DNA of 64,000 bases, taken from the NCBI GenBank assembly GCA_030248225.1, contig JASANE010024786.1, forward strand, positions 45,540 through 109,539, written 5' to 3'. The notes under the pieces are model-generated. The model did no database searches. It saw only the letters and a program-made list of their open reading frames with translations, and had not been told where the DNA came from. The DNA is from Trileptium ribeirensis. Lineage: Eukaryota > Nematoda > Enoplea > Enoplida > Thoracostomopsidae. The position numbers were made by a program, and so were the translations under genes. Of the stretch, positions 47,970 through 59,470 are shown one piece after another. Each line of letters opens with the position of its first letter. Within the stretch, counting starts at the first letter, position 1.

Positions 47970-48930
47970 AAAACGACACATTCTGTTGCCCATTCCGAAA
48001 ATTTGGAAGGGTCAGCAAAGGCAGTCGTCCTCCATCCTACGTTTTAAGTTCGTTCGGCCCCAAGTTTAGTACTTGCGTCGAACGCTGAACTAAAATATTA
48101 AGTTGTAAAGCAATTCTGTAATCAGTAAATCCCTAGGTTGAACCTTAGATTCAAATGCTCGTGTCGAAACTAAAATTTCTGACCGTAGTCGTCTCAGGGG
48201 AAATTATCTGAGTCCCTTAAGAGATCTGAGCCACCATGTAAAACGTGGATATATTGTATTAAAATAGTTTACCTATGTATGTAAGACCACGGGGAATCAG
48301 AAAGGCTTCGACCAAATTTCCTAATCACTTGAATTGGAACTGGACCTTTAACGAGAATTCTAGGAGGCACTTTGTGCAGCAATCCGGGGCCAAGGTAGCT
48401 CTGCCAAAAGGCGGACGGAAAGTCAACTCAAGGTAGATGGGTTACTAGCTACATTCGTTAATAAGATTCTATGCGGTAATGTGTATTCCACTATATTAGC
48501 GTCGACCTATGCCTTACCAACTATCGTGGAAAATAAATACCCGCTTTCTAAAGCCCACACCCATACTTATAAAATTCCACTCCAATGGTCAGCATCAGCT
48601 GAACGAATTCACGAAGCTCTGGACGGCTACGCTGAACCCTTTGTCGAGCTTCATGCGATCCATGCGAACACAACCCTTAAATAATTGCGTTGTAGCCGGT
48701 CAGTGAAGTCAACGGAACGCCGCGCTGCCGTAGTCAAACTGATTTATCGAATTAGATCGTTCATCCTAATGTAGAAATTTTCACCCGTGTTGTAGTATCT
48801 TGTCACCGTCCAATTAGAGGCGGTCTTTAATCGCCCACCTGTTCGAACTAATGTCGACTTAGTACCCAACAGCCAATTGGAAAGATTCAAAAGCATTCTA
48901 AATTTTGAATTAGCGTATGCCGGCAGGACT
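47970..48930 (-). repeat. Diverged inverted relic of the giant repeat (R3)
   Basis: Compared with the reverse complement of about 34.3-35.1 kb in R1, blocks recur in order: GTCCTCC, (C/G)GTCG(G/A)AA...TTTACCG-like text, GTCG(G/T)CTCAGG, GTAAGACCACGGGGAATCAG, GGTCAGCATCAGCTGAAC and GCCGGTCAGTGAAGTCAACG with CCGCGCTGCC. Divergence is far greater than between R1 and R2, so this is an old insertion of the same family in opposite orientation. Confidence 0.6.
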
Positions 48931-51029
48931 CTTAAATAGAATCCGAAACAGTGTGGCGACATCTGGAAAATTATACCAAAGAAAAATTTTTTTGGGATCT
49001 TTTGTCTCTGAAAATTGAGGCACTTTATTACGTCTGGAAGCCAGACGGCTCTGATATCAAAGCAGTTTTAATCCCGAAATTATGAGCAAATTATTAAGGC
49101 TGAAATAGCTAAAATATTAATTCATAAATTAAATATTTAGATTAAATTCCCAGAATATATATGTAAGATACACCCATCATCTGAAGCTAAAATTTCAACC
49201 CATTTTTCATATATCTTTTTATATGGATACTACGTTTCGATGTGCAAAGATTGCACGTTTATCTTTGGTCTGACGGCTTGAAGCTTTTGTTTGATAGAAT
49301 AAACTATACCGCGGACCTTCTCAAGCCGATGTTACACCAGCCACGTCCCAATGTGTGGACAATACATACATATTGGTCTATGTTTATTCTTGCATGAAAG
49401 GAAATCTTGAACTGTCGTGGCTTTCATACTCTATAGGGAGAACGGAACCGCAGGCGGTGCGCAAAAAGGACCCAGGAACAGGACAAACCCTCCGGCAGCA
49501 TCCGCCTGGGTGAGGCCTCTGGCCGGGACCCACAGAGATTACAGGAATCACCGTCAGGCTCAGAACCTACTCCTTTCTCCCGTCGACCTTCCGGTCAATT
49601 CAGTTTTATATTTTGTAACACTTCAATTTACATACAAACAATATGCTTTTATTCTGCCTATACCTACATATATCACCCAGAGTTTACTTAGTGGTCAAGA
49701 ATGTATTTATAAAGATATATAATATAATATAAATATATCAATATCTAATTATTATTTTCAATAAATAATAAAACCAATTGGAACGGGTGAAGAGTAGCGA
49801 AACGGAAAAACAAAAGAAAGGTAAAGAAGATGAGATCAGACAAAATGAAAAAGAGCCACGGGTCGCAGAGAAAAGGACAAAAAATAAACACATCGATCAA
49901 AGGTCGCAAAGGTATCACGACAACAAAACGAAAGATACACTAAACAAAGACAGACAGCAAAGCCACCAAAATGGTCGATTATACAGATAAAGATAAAGAG
50001 AGGAGCGGTCCCGGAGGAAGGGTCGGGGGAGAGTGGTTCCCAGGAGAATTTAAGTGCACTAGCGTCACCTATGGTTCCAGTACGGAGAGTGGGTTCGAAT
50101 TATACCAAAAATAAGGGGTGTAGACGTAAAATTTGGACTTGACCCACTGTAGTTATATTATATATGTATGTTAGTAGAGGGAGCTTTGGAAGCTTCTCGG
50201 ATGAGCAAATCGATGCCCTCGCCAATCCTTGGACTCGCCATGAAAAGGAGATTCAAGCTAGGGGTGACAACCTCACTTCACGAGCGGAAAATGTAAAAAT
50301 GCTAAAGTGATGAAAATAAAGAGAGGTTTAGTAAGGGTGGGAACGATATTACCAGAAATGCCGGGCTAACGGGCAGCCTGATAGAGGTCCGACAGGTATT
50401 TTGGAAGATGTCTGAACGGGATGAATGCAGGGATCTGTGATCGGTCCACTTTAGAGCTAACAATAAATATTTTGATATTTTATACCCCCGTTTGTGACGG
50501 GTCTATTTTGGGAGGTATTTGACCAGCCATGGGTGACCAACGGAAGGTCATATAGAGAGCCGCCTCATATCGTTGTGTTCGTCAAGTAATGGTGAGTTAA
50601 AACAGAGTTACATGTCTATATTGCTGTTAAATTCTGCAATATGGATATACAACGGAAATAAAACGAAGCGGCAACCCTCACTGCGGCTTAAGGACTAATC
50701 GAACCGAGGCGCGACTGGGCTTGTTGGCATCCATGATATGCGGGCTACATAGTGACCTATGAAACTCCCACCAACTTAACTCCAGTGGTAGAGGTTGCAG
50801 TGCTGGTGTCTAGGCAATTTCATAGAGCCGAAAATGAAAACTTTATTGCTACCTGTTAAAAGAACCAAGGACCATAATGAAAACTTGCAGTGTTCTTTAG
50901 TTATGCAGCATGGTATATCTAGCAAAGCATGCAGTTTCTATGTCAGATGCTCCAACCAAGGAAATAAAGTATAACAAAGTTCGTGTTTGAGTGCTTACAA
51001 CCGATTTTGGTTGATTTTTACGTTCTCAG
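48931..51029. other. Unassigned, with a Lys/Glu/Arg-rich open frame
   Basis: At 49778-49990 a frame is dominated by Lys, Glu, Arg and Gln (ERVKSSETEKQKKGKEDEIR). It overlaps another short frame starting at the ATG at 49970 (MVDYTDKDKERSGPGG, ending LYQK). Purine-rich sequence alone would give this, so neither is called as a gene. A G/C-rich patch at 49430-49580 has no recognised content. Confidence 0.35.
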
Positions 51030-51119
51030 GAGGTTCTGCGATTCATACTGAAGAACAAAGCAGCACAAGGCGATGTTATTGGTGTCACCCAAGAAAGCAA
51101 TCAAGTTGAATTAAAATGA
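51030..51119 (+). CDS. Candidate terminal exon
   Basis: Acceptor ACGTTCTCAG ends at 51029. The frame reads EVLRFILKNKAAQGDVIGVT and QESNQVELK, then TGA. Codon use is balanced and the amphipathic EVLRFILKN helix followed by a strand would suit a domain end (a PDZ alpha-B/beta-F is one option). No upstream partner exon was found. Gene identity unknown; it could belong to Dlg5 or to a separate gene. Confidence 0.35.
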   Translation, partial: EVLRFILKNKAAQGDVIGVTQESNQVELK

Positions 51120-51273
51120 AATAGGTAGCTCAAGTATCTACAGTAAATCGGCCAAAATTAAAATAGTACGAAAAGACAAACTTAGAGTAAATTGCCATTG
51201 AGCAGTACAATTAAGATTCAGATTACAAGGTAAGTTCTCAAATGATTTCGTTCATTTCGGCCATAAATTTCAG

Positions 51274-51376
51274 TACCGGAAAGTTCTGAGGGTGTGTTCT
51301 CTAAACATCAACTGTTTACTAGATACGGGCCGTCGAATCCGGCATCCGTGGTACCGATTACCCGCAAGCGATTGTT
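51274..51376 (+). CDS. Candidate internal exon
   Basis: Acceptor ATAAATTTCAG ends at 51273; a GTAACA donor starts at 51377. The frame reads PESSEGVFSKHQLFTRYGPS and NPASVVPITRKRL. The stretch is more G/C-rich than its surroundings and has coding-like codon balance, but I recognise no domain. If spliced to 51030-51119, the TGA there would have to be avoided by an internal donor. Confidence 0.3.
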
Positions 51377-52857
51377 GTAACAATTCTGTTGTTTTTCAAC
51401 TCTTTGCTTAACGATTTGGCTGTGCATAATTTATTAGCCATTGCGACATTTGATATGCCTCTTATAACCTACATCAGTAAAACTAATAGTTTTACTACAT
51501 TAGTTACTAACCAATAAATTTTTCAGACTTTCGCCGTTCACTTTTCGGTGACTTTTCGGTCGGCTTCCTATTGCTCAACAGTTACAATTTTGACCTCCCA
51601 CACATGGTATGATATTATATCCTGGCAGAGTTCCTATGAATCTTAATCCTGCATATCTTCTGACCGCCTTTTCTCTATCCTCGATCCCTTATTTCTTCAT
51701 CAAAACATAAAATGCACACTGATCTACGCACACAATACAGGTTAAAACAACAATTCCCGCAGCGGCACATAATAATGCGCGACATAGCATGCAACACATA
51801 GAAGTGAGCAAGGTATCAACATTACACCAATTGCTTTATTTGCCTTGAAAGGTCTTATCCAAAATATGTCAGGTCTTCTGTTAAAATTTTTTGTATCATG
51901 ATTAAGCTACGATTCCGTTTTTATCCTAACGTTTTGTTTCCAATGCTGACAAAGACGAAAATAACAGGCCAGAACGTTCCTGTTACGCATAGGATATTCA
52001 GCTGTACCATTCCCTTATAGTGCCCATATGACAAGGGCTTCCCGAACCCCTATGGCGGACTTGCGGGTCAGGCCCATATAATCGGCTAGCTTAGAAAACT
52101 GCAGGAAGCTACCGGAACGTTTGGCTCGGAACCCTTTTAAAGCGGTCCTCCCGGCTAGCGGCATAAGACGTCCCAGAAGGAAAGCAAACGCCTAGGATTA
52201 AGTATAGGTAATAAAGCTAGCTTGCCTTTCCTCATTCCTGGCGGCCCCCCATTTGTGGCAGCGGGATCTGATCTGCGAGATATATTTTCTATAGCCTGAC
52301 ATGAGCTTTACCCTAGGCATATGTTATGTTGCGTGTCATATTGGGACCGAATAAAATGCCCAGCTGCTCTGACAGCACGGGTTATACTAGTTGGCTTGGT
52401 GCGGCAGCCTATGAGTAGCAATCTAATGCCAGTGTCAACAATAGTGGAATTTGTACTTTATGATTATGCGTCGTTTACGTTTATTTGTGTGCAGAAACTG
52501 CGCACCATAGCCAGTATGGTCACAACTGTTGCACGCACTTGAACTCGATTGCAATGGAAATATCAGATGCATCCGAGGTGCAATGGTTATAAGCTCAGCT
52601 TCTATGAGTGCAAAAAACATAACCATTGCACATGCCTGTGCATTTGCAATGTTCATTGCAATCACGTCGTGCATTTGGCGACGCTACTGCATTTACACGG
52701 GCAGTGAAATCAGCGGTTACATTCCAGCGTGTGGTGGCTATCGTTATCCCTTAGGTAATGAGTTTAACATTTACACGCAATATTACAATGGTTTACACCA
52801 CTGCAAGTGATAATGCAATGGCTTTCACAAATGCACTTTTTCGTGCATTTGTCTACG
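51377..52857. other. Unassigned; GCAATG-rich near the end
   Basis: From about 52530 the sequence is dense in GCAATG/CATTGC words, including a 12-bp inverted pair TGCAATGGTTAT...ATAACCATTGCA (about 52579-52630). This resembles sequence inside the foldback elements, and it may be a decayed outer part of the one that follows. Confidence 0.45.
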
Positions 52858-54967
52858 TATAAGAGCATCCAGCAGCATTTGTTCACGTATATGCGTGCAA
52901 AACATCTAGAGGATTTGTTTATACCATTGTTTGTTTATAGTGCAATGGCTATTGGGTTGTCGTAAACGCGTGCTGCCGCTATAGTTGTTGCACTATGCAG
53001 CACTGTTTGTAAAACTCTCCGTTGCTGCAGCAGGTTTACACACATCGACACTGTATTGAGTGCTACAACGGTATAGAGTAAGAAAATCTATGAAAAAAGC
53101 TACATGGTATAGGCAACGGGGGTATCAGCCACGCCCCGTATGCCGCCGAACCGTCCTCCACCATGAGCATGTATGGTATGTACTATTATGCTACAAGTAT
53201 TGACACAACCGTGTGTTGAGACATAGTTTTTACCTTTAACGAACTGAACCAAAGGATGCCATTGCAAAAATGCGTGATTAACGTCGACAAAAGACCTCGC
53301 TATTTCGTCTAATCCACGGTCCATCTTAGTTTCGTATGGTTCGACGATTTTTCGCTTGATTTTACAACAAATTGAAGTGAGCTTATATAGAATGCAATAT
53401 TTATCGTACAATATTTTAGGGTTTGATTTTAATTAAATATACTTGTCGAATTTTATACTAATGTTGCCAATGAAATAAAGTGGGTCGCAGCAAAGTCGCC
53501 TTGGTAAGGCTTCTTTTTATGCGTAAAAACACGTTTCCGTTTAGAAGTTAGGCTCCTGTACAACGACTATGAAGATTCCATATCTACCGTGTAAGCTAAT
53601 AAAAGAATGGAGGATCGGTTACTGTTCCATCATACCGTATTTCGCTGTGAAATTGCTGCAGGAAAAATGACAACTTTTGTCATTTTAAAGCGTTGACCCA
53701 AGATACATAGTGGCAATGGAAACGTGAGTTTTAACTAACCTTAGGTATCAACAAAAATAACTAGGCTTTAGGCTAAAACAATATCGGGTTACGTGCAAAG
53801 ATTTAAACGCAAGCTTTGAAGCGTTCCTGTTTTGACGTAAACAACTCCATTGTTAACCCTTAATTATAATAAACTATACCGCACCTCTAGTTTGGCCACG
53901 AACATCGGTTTAATCGTAGATGGATCTTATCAACTCTATGCTTTATCTTCTGCTGGCAACTCATCAATCCATCAACAAAATAACGCTTTGAAAAATTACT
54001 GAATAATTAAAAATTTATGCCAAAGGACGCCGTTGCAATCCGGATACAGCGGATGGAAATAAAAAGATGGGAACTTTGAATCATGCCAATCTTACGAATT
54101 CTGTATCATTAATTATTTGAACCCCATTTTCAGGCGTTTGAAATTTTTAGCCGTTATGGTTCGTGGAGACCGTTATTAGATAGAACTATAATTTTGGATA
54201 AAGTAGATCATAACCTTTCTAGGTTGCTACAACACTGCAGTTTTTAGCAACGATGGCTGTGTCCCAGGAACCTATTGCCAAATAACTATGTTTTTACTAT
54301 TGTTAATTATATTATTGCTGTTTTTCTCACAGTAGATATTATTATGTATATGAAATCAATGAATATTTTCAGCGCTAACGTCATAAGGATTGTAATTCAT
54401 GTCTGACTAGGTTGGAAATTGAATTTGTTTTGTCATCATCAGACACGCAATGTCTCGTATCTCCCGATAAAATATGTCGCAAAGTTTGCTGCGACAGGCA
54501 GGGAAGAGTTGACCGTTCTGTTTCTAACAATAATTGCTATTTTTCGGCCATATATATGTAAACTGGAACAGGCCAAATTAGAATCGCTATATAGCTTATT
54601 ATAATTAAGGGTTAACAATGGGGAGGCTACGTCAAAACAGGAATAATTCAAAGTTGGCGTTTAAATCAGACGCCATTCGGGGCGTTACTCATACCTCCGT
54701 TTCCCATACTATATAGCTTTATCATAATGTTCGTGACTCTATACCGTTGTAGCACTCAATATAGTGGCGATGTGTGTAAACCTGGGGCGGCAGTGGAGAG
54801 TTTTGTAAACAATGCTGCATAGTGCAATAACTATAGCGGCTGCAATCGTTTATGACAACACAATAGCCACTGCACTATAAACAAATAAACAAAAACAAAA
54901 CCTTATAAACAAAACCGCGAGAATTTTTGCACGTATATACATCAACAAATGCCGCTGGTTGCTCTTA
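52858..54967. mobile_element. Second foldback-like element, ~2.1 kb
   Basis: The left arm (about 52858-53100) is matched in reverse by about 54705-54967. Shared blocks include GTATAAGAGCA(T/A)CCAGC, TTTGTTTATAGTGCA, CGCTATAGTT(G/A)TTGCACTA, AGGTTTACACACATCG and GAGTGCTACAACGGTATAGA. A second inverted pair lies further in (about 53818-53876 with 54595-54650, AGGGTTAACAATGG). The 1.6-kb loop has no transposase. Its right arm ends exactly where the 193-bp MITE begins. Confidence 0.6.
53234..53324 (-). CDS. Candidate first exon inside the foldback loop
   Basis: On the minus strand an ATG at 53324-53322 starts MDRGLDEIARSFVDVNHAFL and QWHPLVQFVK plus one base, ending at a GTAAAAAC donor. The short peptide looks protein-like and starts cleanly with Met. 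No downstream exon was identified and I do not recognise the family, so chance is quite possible. Confidence 0.25.
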
Positions 54968-55160
54968 TGCATCATTCGCATAGATGTGCGTGCACGAATT
55001 GCACACCATAAGATATTGTAGTGACCATATTGTATGAAAACAATACTGCAGTGGTGCTACGGTAACATAAACATTGTATCGTCAATAGCGCAAGCTAAAA
55101 TATTGTTGCAACAATAACACGGTGTGCAATTCGTGCACGCACATCTGTGTGAATGATGCA
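54968..55160. mobile_element. 193-bp MITE related to the 5.75-kb foldback element
   Basis: TGCATCATTCGCATAGATGT and its inverted partner ...ACATCTGTGTGAATGATGCA bound it, with GCGTGCACGAATTGCACACC just inside the left end and its reverse complement at the right. The interior (GACCATATTGTATGAAAACA, then AGCGCAAGCTAAAATATTGT) matches the outer arm of the element at 5750-8655, so both belong to one family. Confidence 0.75.
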
Positions 55161-56138
55161 TGACTGTACAGCGGAATCTCGTAAATGCAAACAGAGTGGT
55201 TTATTAAAGTATACCTAAATTTACCACCGTTGCACTATAGACGTAATATTAAGCCTAAATTATATACATAAATAATTCACTAATATATATTAAAAAATGT
55301 GCACATTAATGGTAATCGCGAATGTGCGTAAATTTATCTTACTAGCGTGGCGAGATAGAATATTTTGGGCATTATCAGTTAAGTTTTGCCACCTACCGGC
55401 TACGGCATGCGCTTTTACCGTCAATTTAGGGTTTCAAAGCATGGGCGGCCACGAGTAACCCGTAAGGGAAAGGGGTGACGCAACTTAATATGGCGACAAC
55501 ATTAGCTTGGTAACACTTTTAAGCATCCAGCTAAATAGCACAGATTTATTAGGCGAAATTTTCATTTTTTACACATAAAATGTTTTAATATAAAGTTTCG
55601 AAAAACCAAACTTATAAATTTACGCTTTCTGGGTTTAATATGAATCCCATAATCCTAATATGAATTCAGTCATCGATTTAATAATCCATTTGTAAATGAG
55701 TTATATATTATTTTTTTAGTATTTTCACCAAAAGTTTGGCGTCGACTTCAGATGTGTGAGATTCCCTGGAGTGATTTCAGCAGAAACTAAACCCGGCAGT
55801 GGAACGACAGGTATTTTTACAGAATAAACTAAAATTCGACTGAAATATATTTATTAGACGGAGCTATACCAAAATAAATCTGCGCAAAGACATTGGAAAA
55901 TATAAAATGGCAGATATGGCATGATGATTTACTTATCAATTATGTTTAACCTTTCTTAAGTGAAATATTTGATCATAAATCTTCTCCGGTTCGACAATGC
56001 GGCTTAATTAGCCTTGGGCTTCAGTTATTCAACATAAACGAGTACATAATGAGGATATAATGTTATATACTCTTAAATCATAGGAGTCTGGTTCAAGGTC
56101 GGTCGGCTTAAGGGGGTTTATAGATAGCTCTTTAGCGG
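55161..56138. other. A/T-rich sequence before the large inverted repeat
   Basis: No gene recognised. Upstream exons of the threonine-dehydrogenase-like gene were looked for and not found. The inverted repeat may extend left of 56139, since its partner is cut by the window end. Confidence 0.45.
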
Positions 56139-56844
56139 GGAAGGGGTGCGCTGCAAGGCATTGTAGGTGCTTTAGAGGTTGCAGATTTTTTCACATGTCG
56201 AAATTTTTTTAAAAATTTATTTTCCCAGAAAAAACACTCCTACATATATGAGTTTTCAAATCTAAAACTGAACATACTTTATATCTGTGCACATATATAT
56301 ACAGCACAATTGCTGATAAAATCCAAAATTTATCAATGCCTACATATGCCGTGCTATATGCACCCACTAGTGTTAGAAAACTCAATGGTTCACACGGAAC
56401 AGAAACTCATCATATTCTCATGTGCAATGCCGTAACACCACGAGCAGCAGTCAAAATCTAGTCTAAATACAGTTGGCAGATACCTATAATACCTAATTAT
56501 TATGGTTTAGCATGGTAGAAGATTCTTGCACGGAGGGATATACACCAGGAGCTGGAGTTTTGAAATCGTTAGCAACTCATAATCTTCACCAATTTTGCTA
56601 CAGTTTTCCTTACTTTATGTCAATTTTCTCCCAATTGTTGCGAAAATTTTCCTCAATTTTTGCTAAAGTTTTCTGCGCGACTTAGGCGCACGCGGGCGGG
56701 CGGTGTTGAGAATGCTGCGCCACAGAGATGGGAAGATCCGACCCTTAGGGGTAACCTCTACCCGCGTACCTGCGGCACTTGTAATCCTTCGCAGTCTCAG
56801 CTAGCCTCACAAGACATTGCATGCAAACTTTAGCATAAATTCAG

Positions 56845-57179
56845 CTGACACGTGGCCTGAATCGTTGGACGACTCAAACGCTCGCAACGACTGGAAATGG
56901 AATCCGCAGTACGACCTCGCTGCAACGACAGACACAATGCTAAGTATCCTGGAACGGGCAACGCCACATGCGTACAAATGGTGGGAAAGCACCGAGCCGG
57001 TTGACAAAATTGAGCTCGACGGCAGAAATTTGTTCAAAGTTGATAAACGTGACAAATTTGGAAATGAAGTTGAAGATTCATACAAGGGCGGTGAACCACA
57101 AAAATATATTGTACCACCATCGCTAACATCTGCAGTGGAAGACGGAACAGCACTGCACAGGACTGCTCGTAGCGACTGA
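56845..57179 (+). CDS. TDH: L-threonine 3-dehydrogenase-like last exon, left-arm copy
   Basis: After acceptor AAATTCAG the frame reads ADTWPESLDDSNARNDWKWN, then PQYDLAATTDTMLSIL. The 'ADSWP.S(L/I)DDS.AR.DWGW.P.YDL..M...ML' signature is the C-terminus of the mitochondrial NAD-dependent L-threonine 3-dehydrogenase (short-chain dehydrogenase/epimerase fold), which oxidises threonine to 2-amino-3-ketobutyrate. Here about 78 further residues follow (ERATPHAYKWWESTEPVDKI ... TARSD, TGA), more than the family normally has. The Rossmann and catalytic parts are not seen in the window. The copy may be the last exon of a gene whose other exons lie to the left, or a truncated duplicate. The right-arm copy encodes the same protein text. 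Confidence 0.6.
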
Positions 57180-58676
57180 ATGCAAACAAATATTAAATAT
57201 TTTTGATTTTCACGACGAAATCGTACGAACAGTATTTAGTAAACTATGTTCCAGAAACAGTCTAAAAATATTGATCTAAATTTGACTCAAATGAGCCAAT
57301 ACTGCACCTGCTCAGTAAATGAGTCTTAGAGTCAGTTTTAGCAGAAATTTAGAAATAAGTAAACTCAGCCAACACCAACGCCAGTTAGATAATGGCTAGC
57401 AAATTACACAAAGACAGATTTCTATTGATATAACGAGAAGATCTCAACTCAATTACATTCTAACTCGCAGTTTTTGAATTTGCTTTAAATATCTTGCAAG
57501 TTAAAGATGAAAAATGTATATCAGGGGTCAAAGTGTGGTAGCAGTTATCAGAGGGTAACGAGTTAGGTATAAGTTGCATACTTCAGCCAAAACCAAATAC
57601 TAACATGCAAAGACCGAACCAAGAAATGCAGATAAAAATATTATAAAATTCAGTAGCGACCTATAGCTGAGCTCAGGTATCCGAGAATGATTTCAAATCT
57701 GGGGTAGATTAAAGATAAAAATATACATATAAGCCATTTGGAAAACGTACTTAGGAAATACTAGGCATTCCAAAAATTTTAAAACTTATTCCTACATAAA
57801 AAAGCATCATCTGCGTGCACTTTCGGAAGAGTAGACGAAGTTTGACTTTTGGATAGCGAGAAGGGGCAATAGTCCTCCTGCCGCTATGTTCCCAGGTGTC
57901 TGACACACATTTCATTTAATCAAGATCCATTTACCAAACGCACATTGTAAAATTTCCCATTTTGGACCGAAAGCTGCAAAAACGTGTTCAAGTATAAATT
58001 GTATTCGTTGTACGAGAGACTGTTGTCATTGGTAAAAAGTTCTGTGCTAAAGCCAAATGTACGAGTAAACTTAAAAACACATATTGAAGTACATAAAATT
58101 AATAACATGGTGTTTACCTTAAACTGGTCTTGGAGAGTTAAATTGTTTTCATCTATTTTCGGCAATCGGCACCACTATGCAATCGCTACTAAATGTATAT
58201 AGATCTGCAATTATTGTCAATATGTAAATTAAGATGTATATACATATATGATGTTAACAAGCTACACAACAAACTGAGCGGATTTTCGTCAAGGCAACAC
58301 ATTTTTATCTTATTCGCTCATTGAAAAGCTGTACTGTTATATTTTAAGTAAGAAAATAACGGTTTATAGTTTTTTTTGTGAAATTCTGCTGATATGAGCG
58401 TTCTACATACTCTGCAATCCAGTTTGCTACAATAAAGACTGCGTATACTTTACAGCGGCGCGACGATTAAACTCACCAGTTCGATTATCCTTTGACATGT
58501 TTAAATTAAAGAATTAACGAATATGAGAAGGACGTTGATAGAAATAAGATCTGTAATGCTATAACGAATTGCTTCACTGTGTGCCCGTTAATATAACTGT
58601 TGCAATGTATTGTTTGTTTTGATATATAAATGACAGCAAATTATACGACATTATTACTCACAGGCAATTGTAACAG
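57180..58676. other. Left-arm spacer with a conserved but frame-ambiguous open stretch
   Basis: Around 57920-58200 both strands are open. The minus-strand frame, ending YNVRLVNGS then TGA, and the plus-strand frame (YSLYERLLSLVKSSVLKPNV) are each largely kept in the right arm (about 61930-62200). An indel at one edge (TATTTTC against TATTTTTC) and a changed YL(NT/KI)(F/C)LQ segment differ between arms. Neither is recognised; the minus-strand one, with a possible acceptor GGCTTTAG, looks slightly more like a terminal exon. Confidence 0.35.
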
Positions 58677-58989
58677 CTGGGCTTGTGCAAATCAAAATGC
58701 ATTGTTATCTGTAACTGGACTAAAATTCAGTGCTATGACAAGGCAAATTACACAATTATCGACAATGAGACACTAGAGAAAAGTTACAAGTCAATATTAA
58801 TAATGACAATTAGTAATCATTCCAGTCAATCTAATATAAACTTTCTTGACTTTTCCCTACCCTATAAGCGGAATGGTGACAGTTATGTAATGCCACTACT
58901 ACATGAAGCACGAATGGCGCTAAGCGAGGATCTGGCTCGTAATGCTTGGCTCGCCCGCGGGATTCAGCACCAGACACCTACTGTCTACC
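58677..58989 (+). CDS. Cys-containing unknown frame, left-arm copy
   Basis: A possible acceptor ATTGTAACAG precedes LGLCKSKCIVICNWTKIQCY, then DKANYTIIDNETLEKSYKSI, and later FLDFSLPYKRNGDSY, VMPLLHEARMALSEDLARNA and ARGIQHQTPTVY. A GTAATG donor starts at 58990, exactly at the edge of the MITE. The C...C...C spacing followed by alternating strands recalls extracellular stalk domains such as those of integrin alpha chains, but the likeness is too weak for a name. The right-arm copy has the same protein text over about 105 residues. Confidence 0.4.
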
Positions 58990-58992
58990 GTA

Positions 58993-59470
58993 ATGCGCGA
59001 CTAAATTTAAAATGACCCCGGCAACCATCCTATTTTGTATTTTTGGATAAAATTTGTTACCGAACGCTTTTTGGTCAATTGAAATTCGACGCAAAACTGT
59101 TCGCGAACACAGCGCTCGCGATTGAAGTCTAACCATTTTGTGTTCGCAAAAATTGAAGTAAAATTACCAAAATCTTTGAGAACGAAAATTTGTCGATTTG
59201 GTTGTTAGGTCACTTTTGCATTAAATTTGTTCGCCAACACTGTATAATCCAAATTTAGATGATAATACATTAGGGAACAGAATTTCTGTAAACTGAAATC
59301 GCCAAAATTTTGTTCGAACACAAGGTCTAATTTCTGGCACTTGATTTAATTTTGCCAATTTTCGGGTAGCGAAAATCCGAATGACATTAAGCCTGTTTTC
59401 AGTAACAAGATTCGATATCGGTAATGACAGAATAGGATGGTTGGCGGGATCACCTTAAGTTTACTCATGC
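58993..59470. mobile_element. ~480-bp MITE in the left arm
   Basis: The left end ATGCGCGACTAAATTTAAAA, with TGACCCCGGCAACCATCCTA just inside, is matched in reverse at the right end by ATAGGATGGTTGGCGGGATC and ...TTAAGTTTACTCATGCAT. The interior has repeated (T/G)TTCG(C/A)(G/C)AACAC-type words and no protein frame. Confidence 0.7.

Noticed and set aside
48481..48706. Likeness of IPLQWSASAERIHEALDGYA to the reverse transcriptase/RNase H junction of Gypsy elements
   Set aside because: Only a single W and a few hydrophobics align, and the same DNA aligns better, in reverse, with the non-coding giant repeat.
50085..50110. GGGTTCGAATTATACC resembling a tRNA B box
   Set aside because: No A box at the right spacing and no cloverleaf can be drawn.
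58677..58989. Naming the Cys-containing frame as integrin alpha
   Set aside because: Only Cys spacing and strand pattern agree, and the C-terminal part does not fit; kept as unknown.
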